A DNA stretch of 28,609 bases, taken from Desulfobulbaceae bacterium UBA2775. Its GTDB lineage: Bacteria > Desulfobacterota > Desulfobulbia > Desulfobulbales > Desulfocapsaceae. The position numbers and the translations under genes were made by a program. The stretch covers positions 1-28,609 of the forward strand of contig DEIL01000021.1 of assembly GCA_002352445.1 (NCBI GenBank). Direction: 5' to 3'. Shown piece after piece: positions 25,077-28,609 of the stretch. The notes beneath the pieces were generated by a model. That model was not told the DNA's origin. It saw nothing but the letters and a program-made list of their open reading frames with translations, and did not search any database. The stretch's first letter is position 1. Every line of letters begins with the position of its first letter.

Positions 25077-25562
25077 TTACGATTCCGCCCCGTTAAAAAG
25101 TGTCGAAAGGATATGCTCCAGGGAAAAAAGAACGAATAGGCCACCGGACAAAGGGAAAGGAAGATAGCTGAGTCCCGTCGGTACTCCAAGAGTTGGGATG
25201 ACGTGCGTCCAGGTCGAAATTACCATATCCATTCCGAACCAGACCATTCCCGCTCCAAAAGCTAATACAATAAGGTGCGTTACGACTATTACTATTTTTC
25301 TGGGCAGAGGTGGCAAGCTGTCCCTGAATATAACCAGACCGATGTGGGATTTATCCCGGATTCCCGCTGCTGCAGCAAAGAGGATAAAGTACAGCATCAG
25401 CAACAGACAAAACCTTTCTGACCAGCGGGGCGTATCGTTCAGAATATATCGGGCATAGACCTGCCATCCGACAATACCGGTCATAAGCGCCAGTCCGAAG
25501 GCACTGAACCAGAGGCATACCCTGGCAATTATCCGGTTGAATGCAGTCATATAGGTAAGCAT
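25077..25562 (-). CDS. dctQ: TRAP transporter small membrane subunit (DctQ family)
   Basis: A four-helix small subunit of the TRAP transporter, about 161 residues. The hydrophobic segments follow the DctQ pattern: a first helix with FSAFGLALMTGIVGWQVYARYIL, the conserved WSERFCLLLMLYFILFAAA in the second, HIGLVIFRD after it, and a last helix near GGLFVLFSLEHIL. The start is not certain. The ATG at 25562 has a weak GAGA five bases upstream, a second ATG lies four codons further in, and a GTG at 25604 is less likely. It lies between dctP and dctM, one base from dctM. Confidence 0.88.
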   Translation of the reverse strand: MLTYMTAFNRIIARVCLWFSAFGLALMTGIVGWQVYARYILNDTPRWSERFCLLLMLYFILFAAAAGIRDKSHIGLVIFRDSLPPLPRKIVIVVTHLIVLAFGAGMVWFGMDMVISTWTHVIPTLGVPTGLSYLPFPLSGGLFVLFSLEHILSTLFNGAES

Positions 25563-25624
25563 AAATATCTCAATAAGGTTGGCCCGGTAGCACCATTGCA
25601 TCACTTCCGGGCCAATCTGTCTAT

Positions 25625-26608
25625 TTATTTGACAGCCTGAATACGCTTGACCAGATCTTTAAGCTCCGGGGTGTTGGCAAATCGTTCATAAACCGGCCCC
25701 ATGGCATCAATGAAAGGTTGTTTATCGATATTTTCGATAACCTCATTACCGTTGGCCATGACGATTTTTTTGGATTTGTCCACTCTTTGATTCCATAGGT
25801 CACGCATGACCTGAACCGATTCAACAGCGGCCTTGCGGACTAGATCCTGATCTTCTTTGCTCAGCTTATCCCAGGTCTTTTTGGACATAACCAGAACTTC
25901 CGGCGACATGGAGTGCTGATCGAGTGAATAATGGTTGGCGACCTCAAAATGACGGGTCGATTCGTAAGATGGCCAGTTGTTCTCGGCACCGTCGATAACA
26001 CCAGTTTTTAGAGCTTCATACACTTGGCCAAACTCCATTGGTGTAGCATTTGCTCCAAGCGCTTCCATAGTGGCGACGAAAAGGTCTGAATTCTGGACCC
26101 TGATTTTCATCCCTTTCATATCAGCTGGTGATTTGATTGGACGTTTGGAGTTATAAAATGATCGCGCCCCGGAGTCATAGAAAGCCAGGCCGACCAGTCC
26201 ATGAGGAATCATAGCATCAAGGATCTCACGCCCGATTTCTCCACCCATTACTTTATACATATGCTCATTGGAGCGGAACATATAAGGCAGGGCAGGGATC
26301 GCAGTTTCCGGGATAAAACTGTTGAGAGGCGCAAGGTTGACCCGGTTCATATTAATTGCTCCGGCAATGGTCTGCTCAATGGTGGCCTTTTCTTCACCCA
26401 ACTGTCGGCCGGGGAAAATTTTTATTTTCATTCGTCCGTCTGTCCACTTCTCAAGCAAACTGCTCATATGCATGACCGCTTGAACAGTGGGATAGTCCTT
26501 TGCATGTGTATCCGCACTTCTGAAAACCATATCCTTTGCAAATGCTGGAGCAGCAATCATCAGGCACAGCAAACCTACCGTTATCATTCCTATCTGTTTC
26601 TTGAACAT
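25625..26608 (-). CDS. dctP: TRAP transporter substrate-binding protein (DctP family)
   Basis: Periplasmic binding protein of 327 residues with a clear signal peptide (about residues 1-24, ending APAFAK). DctP-family features are EKWTDGRMKIKIFPGRQLG near the start, the substrate-contacting arginine in the block MKGMKIRVQNSDLFVATM, and GVIDGAENNWPSYESTRHFEVA in the second lobe. GGAGG lies six bases before the ATG, one of the strongest ribosome-binding sites in the window. Neighbours suggest the ligand: a KdgF-like cupin and a ROK repressor upstream point to a hexuronate or an unsaturated uronate. That is inference, since DctP ligands cannot be read reliably from sequence. Confidence 0.93.
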   Translation of the reverse strand: MFKKQIGMITVGLLCLMIAAPAFAKDMVFRSADTHAKDYPTVQAVMHMSSLLEKWTDGRMKIKIFPGRQLGEEKATIEQTIAGAINMNRVNLAPLNSFIPETAIPALPYMFRSNEHMYKVMGGEIGREILDAMIPHGLVGLAFYDSGARSFYNSKRPIKSPADMKGMKIRVQNSDLFVATMEALGANATPMEFGQVYEALKTGVIDGAENNWPSYESTRHFEVANHYSLDQHSMSPEVLVMSKKTWDKLSKEDQDLVRKAAVESVQVMRDLWNQRVDKSKKIVMANGNEVIENIDKQPFIDAMGPVYERFANTPELKDLVKRIQAVK

Positions 26609-26726
26609 ACTTCACCTCCTTGGGTTAGTTTGAACAGCACTAAAATAAACACCATTGTCTTTTTTAGAGCTTTAATACGGTTTACAACTGTATATTTAAG
26701 AGCTTTTGGTTAGCCTCTCAACACCG

Positions 26727-26743
26727 CTAAATTCAGAATTTAG
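26727..26743. promoter_or_regulatory. palindrome in the kdgF-dctP gap
   Basis: CTAAATT, three bases, AATTTAG is a perfect 7-bp inverted repeat just past the cupin stop codon, in a 144-base gap before dctP. The rest of the gap is AT-rich with a repeated AGAGCTTT motif at about 26667 and 26699. It could be a weak hairpin that lowers read-through or an operator for dctP. No T tract follows. Confidence 0.35.
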
Positions 26744-26752
26744 TTAAACTGA

Positions 26753-27091
26753 TCACGAACTTAAAAAGTCTTCACGCAGTGGGGTAAAACAGTCCACCAG
26801 CCGTACATGCTCAGTCAGTAACTGGACAGTATGAGGGATATCTGCTGGAACTGTAAACATGTCACCAGACCCCAGTTCCTGTTTCTCCTCACCGATAAAC
26901 ACGATTATTTTTCCTTCCACTACATAGCTTATCTGTTCATGGGGATGGGAATGTGGTGGATCCGGTTCGCTGGTTGGTCCATTATCGAAATAAATGACCA
27001 CCATCATCAGTTTATCTGTGTGGGCCAGATACCTTTCCCTTCCGATTCCGATTGATTCTCTTTTTGTTTCGTTCTGTCTTACTGTTCCCAT
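26753..27091 (-). CDS. kdgF: KdgF-like cupin (uronate-metabolism type)
   Basis: A single-domain cupin of 112 residues. The first cupin motif is HSHPHEQISYVVEGK, with candidate metal ligands H47, H49, the E52/Q53 pair, and later H87 in ADIPHTVQ. The tail VDCFTPLREDFL is strikingly like KdgF, the enzyme that opens unsaturated galacturonate or guluronate (released from pectin or alginate) to a linear keto form. The start at 27091 follows GAGGTGTAC; a GTG two codons earlier is possible. It sits between a ROK regulator and a TRAP transporter in one direction. The family match is good by eye. Function in pectin or alginate breakdown depends on catabolic genes that are not in this window, and many cupins of similar size do other things. 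Confidence 0.7.
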   Translation of the reverse strand: MGTVRQNETKRESIGIGRERYLAHTDKLMMVVIYFDNGPTSEPDPPHSHPHEQISYVVEGKIIVFIGEEKQELGSGDMFTVPADIPHTVQLLTEHVRLVDCFTPLREDFLSS

Positions 27092-27134
27092 GTACACCTC
27101 AAAACAACGTGACCCGAGCTTTCCGTTTCAACTA

Positions 27135-28346
27135 CTAAATGATCGGCACAACCCTGTTAGCAGGAGAGTTATAAATCTCCTGGAGAACCAGTGCACCTGC
27201 ACCCCGTGCGTAATTTGTCGGTTCCCATTTTTGTATATGCAGTCTGGTGGGAGCATCCACCTGAAAAGAAATATCATTATGCAGAGTTGTCTTCATTGGC
27301 TTAAACAGCAGCTCTTCAGCGAGAACCCCCTTGCCTGAAATAATTATTTTCTCAGGATCAAGCAGTTTGTGGAGATTGTTCAAACCAATACCAAGTTTTT
27401 CTCCGACATTCCTATAGATGGCAATGAGCTCCTTATTACCGTTTTTAGCCTCTTCGAGTATTTCCTCTATTTTTAGAGAGCCTTCCTGTTTGCGTTTCCA
27501 GGAACCTCTTTTCAACACCGCTTCCGCATCCCGCAAAATGGCATTATTACCGCATACCGCCTCAAGACAACCCTTCTCCCCGCACCTGCATATCGGTCCG
27601 TTCCTGTCTACAATTGTATGGCCAAACTCGCCGGCGACCCCTCGACTTCCCCTGTATATTTTGCCATCAACAACAATGCCCATTCCTATTCCATGCTCCG
27701 TTGTGACCAGAAGGAAATTATCGACACCTCTGCCAACTCCAAACCATTGCTCAAAAATTACAAGTGTGTTCGCGCTGTTCTCAACGTAGACAGAAACACC
27801 GGTCCGCTTGCCAACCAATTCGGCAAGTTTGACGTCTTTCCAGTTATAGTTCGGAATATAATGGATGTGCCCCTTGCGGGAGTTTATCAAGCCGGGTATC
27901 GCTATCCCGATCCCTGATATTTGGTTCTTGGAGAAATCTGAATCCCACAGGCAAGTCTGTACAGCTTGAACAAGAGTATCAACCACCGTCTCAACTGAGA
28001 GATCGGTAGTGTCCAGGCTTTCTGAATATGTATTGATTATCGAGGCCTGGAAATCCATAAGAACAACGCTTACTTGATTAACCGACAGGTGAACCCCCAC
28101 CGTAAAAGCCCCTTGAGGATTGAGAGACAAGGGGACAGGGCGTCTACCGCCCCCTGATTTATCGCTTGCTCTCTCAAGCAACATACCTTCACGCAAGAGC
28201 TCAGCAGTAATACCGGTCACGGTTGACTGGCTTAGTCCCGTTGAACGAGAGATGTCCACTCGAGAGATTGACCCGGCGTCTCGGATAGCATGCAATATGG
28301 CAAAGCGGTTGATGGCTCGCATGAGATCTCTGTTTGCTACAGGCAT
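27135..28346 (-). CDS. ROK-family transcriptional repressor (NagC/XylR type)
   Basis: A 403-residue regulator. The N-terminal winged helix includes ISRVDISRSTGLSQSTVTGI. The ROK sugar-binding domain follows, with GIGIAIPGLI, the ATP/sugar-site motif GIGMGIVVDGKIYRG, EFGHT with the conserved EXGH arrangement, and the zinc motif CRCGEKGCLE. The start at 28346 has GGGAG five bases before; ATG at 28358 and TTG at 28370 are possible but lack such a site. It is the first gene of the cluster with the cupin and TRAP genes. Its promoter carries a 27-bp palindrome over the -35 box, so it probably represses itself and the transporter genes until a sugar or uronate ligand binds. The ligand is not known. 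Confidence 0.92.
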   Translation of the reverse strand: MPVANRDLMRAINRFAILHAIRDAGSISRVDISRSTGLSQSTVTGITAELLREGMLLERASDKSGGGRRPVPLSLNPQGAFTVGVHLSVNQVSVVLMDFQASIINTYSESLDTTDLSVETVVDTLVQAVQTCLWDSDFSKNQISGIGIAIPGLINSRKGHIHYIPNYNWKDVKLAELVGKRTGVSVYVENSANTLVIFEQWFGVGRGVDNFLLVTTEHGIGMGIVVDGKIYRGSRGVAGEFGHTIVDRNGPICRCGEKGCLEAVCGNNAILRDAEAVLKRGSWKRKQEGSLKIEEILEEAKNGNKELIAIYRNVGEKLGIGLNNLHKLLDPEKIIISGKGVLAEELLFKPMKTTLHNDISFQVDAPTRLHIQKWEPTNYARGAGALVLQEIYNSPANRVVPII

Positions 28347-28390
28347 TGAAGCTCCCATTGTGAATTTCAAAGATTATTTCGTGAATGAAT

Positions 28391-28428
28391 TAATTACTCG
28401 AAATTATCATGTTGTCAACATAATAATT
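28391..28428 (-). promoter_or_regulatory. ROK operon promoter with overlapping operator
   Basis: On the minus strand TTGACA (28413-28418) and TAATTA (28391-28396) are 16 bases apart. The -35 box is at the centre of a 27-bp near-perfect palindrome (28402-28428) with arms AATTATCATGTTG and CAACATAATAATT, which differ from symmetry at one pair. A dimeric repressor would cover the -35 region. The leader to the ATG is about 40 bases. Confidence 0.7.
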
Positions 28429-28507
28429 GCTTGTAATAAGCAGGGCAGAGGTAGTTATATTTTAGATTATATTGATGTTACAGATATATACCCTTGGCAA
28501 CCTGCTG

Positions 28508-28552
28508 CTTGTCAAGGACTTTATTTATTGAATAGATAAAGTCCTTGACAAG
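28508..28552. repeat. long perfect hairpin at the window edge
   Basis: CTTGTCAAGGACTTTA (28508-28523) and TAAAGTCCTTGACAAG (28537-28552) form a perfect 16-bp inverted repeat with a 13-base loop. It lies upstream of the ROK promoter and 38 bases from the terminal element fragment. It is too long for a typical operator. It may be the terminator of a gene beyond the edge or a separate palindromic mobile sequence. Confidence 0.55.
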
Positions 28553-28590
28553 TAATAGGTACTTCCCTAATATCAGTTTAGTTATATTTG

Positions 28591-28609
28591 ATGAACTCGT
28601 AAAAAGGTC
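28591..28609. mobile_element. 5' end of the 152-bp inverted-repeat element (truncated by window edge)
   Basis: The last 19 bases are identical to 13657-13675, the left end of the intact element. Together with the fragment at 1-13 this shows that the window is bounded by two further copies. Confidence 0.75.

Noticed and set aside
25076..25189. 38-residue N-terminal extension of DctM
   Set aside because: It overlaps dctQ. The internal ATG at 25075, one base after the dctQ stop, matches the usual DctM N-terminus.
26201..26713. 170-codon plus-strand frame opposite dctP
   Set aside because: It is antisense to a strongly supported gene with a signal peptide and DctP motifs, and has no independent support.

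Overview
The window looks like one complete assembly contig from a Gram-negative anaerobe, most likely a Desulfobacterota (Desulfobulbales-like) sulfate reducer. That placement is an inference from three things: a GlpC with a DsrK-like ECGH signature, two kinds of glycerol-3-phosphate dehydrogenase, and a TRAP-rich gene content. No rRNA, tRNA or CRISPR array was seen. Both contig ends lie inside copies of a 152-bp inverted-repeat element whose intact copy sits at 13657-13808, which explains why the assembly stops there.

Layout. (1) 34-3249, minus strand: a DMT/EamA transporter with its own promoter and terminator, then upp and uraA for uracil uptake and salvage. (2) 3579-5592, plus: a deletion-damaged glpR relic followed by glpD. 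(3) 5630-6193, minus: a small outer-membrane barrel protein of unknown function. (4) 6435-13651, minus: a glycerol ABC importer, transcribed glpV, glpR, glpS, glpT, glpP, glpQ, glpU, with a hairpin terminator after glpV and a miniature element between glpQ and glpU. (5) 14195-15685, plus: glpK, divergent from glpV across a 540-bp regulatory region. (6) 15746-18814, minus: a MoxR ATPase and VWA-protein pair (NorQ/CbbQ and NorD/CbbO type) with no visible client enzyme. (7) 19423-23625, plus: glpABC. (8) 23792-28346, minus: a ROK repressor, a KdgF-like cupin and a TRAP transporter (dctP, dctQ, dctM), which together suggest uronate uptake.

How it works together. Glycerol is bound by GlpV in the periplasm, imported by GlpPQ with the GlpS/GlpT ATPases, phosphorylated by GlpK, and oxidised to dihydroxyacetone phosphate by GlpD or by GlpABC at the membrane. 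No GlpF facilitator is present. Control probably comes from the intact GlpR, acting at a palindrome that overlaps a consensus promoter in front of glpV.

The region is unusually rich in small repeats. Three different miniature inverted-repeat elements sit in or beside glycerol genes, two of them flanked by direct repeats. There is also a 44-bp repeat in front of both the glpR relic and glpK, and copies of a short REP-like palindrome. The most interesting points are these insertions into glp control regions, the complementary defects in the GlpS and GlpT ATP sites, the DsrK-like GlpC, and the orphan NorQ/NorD pair within a glycerol locus.
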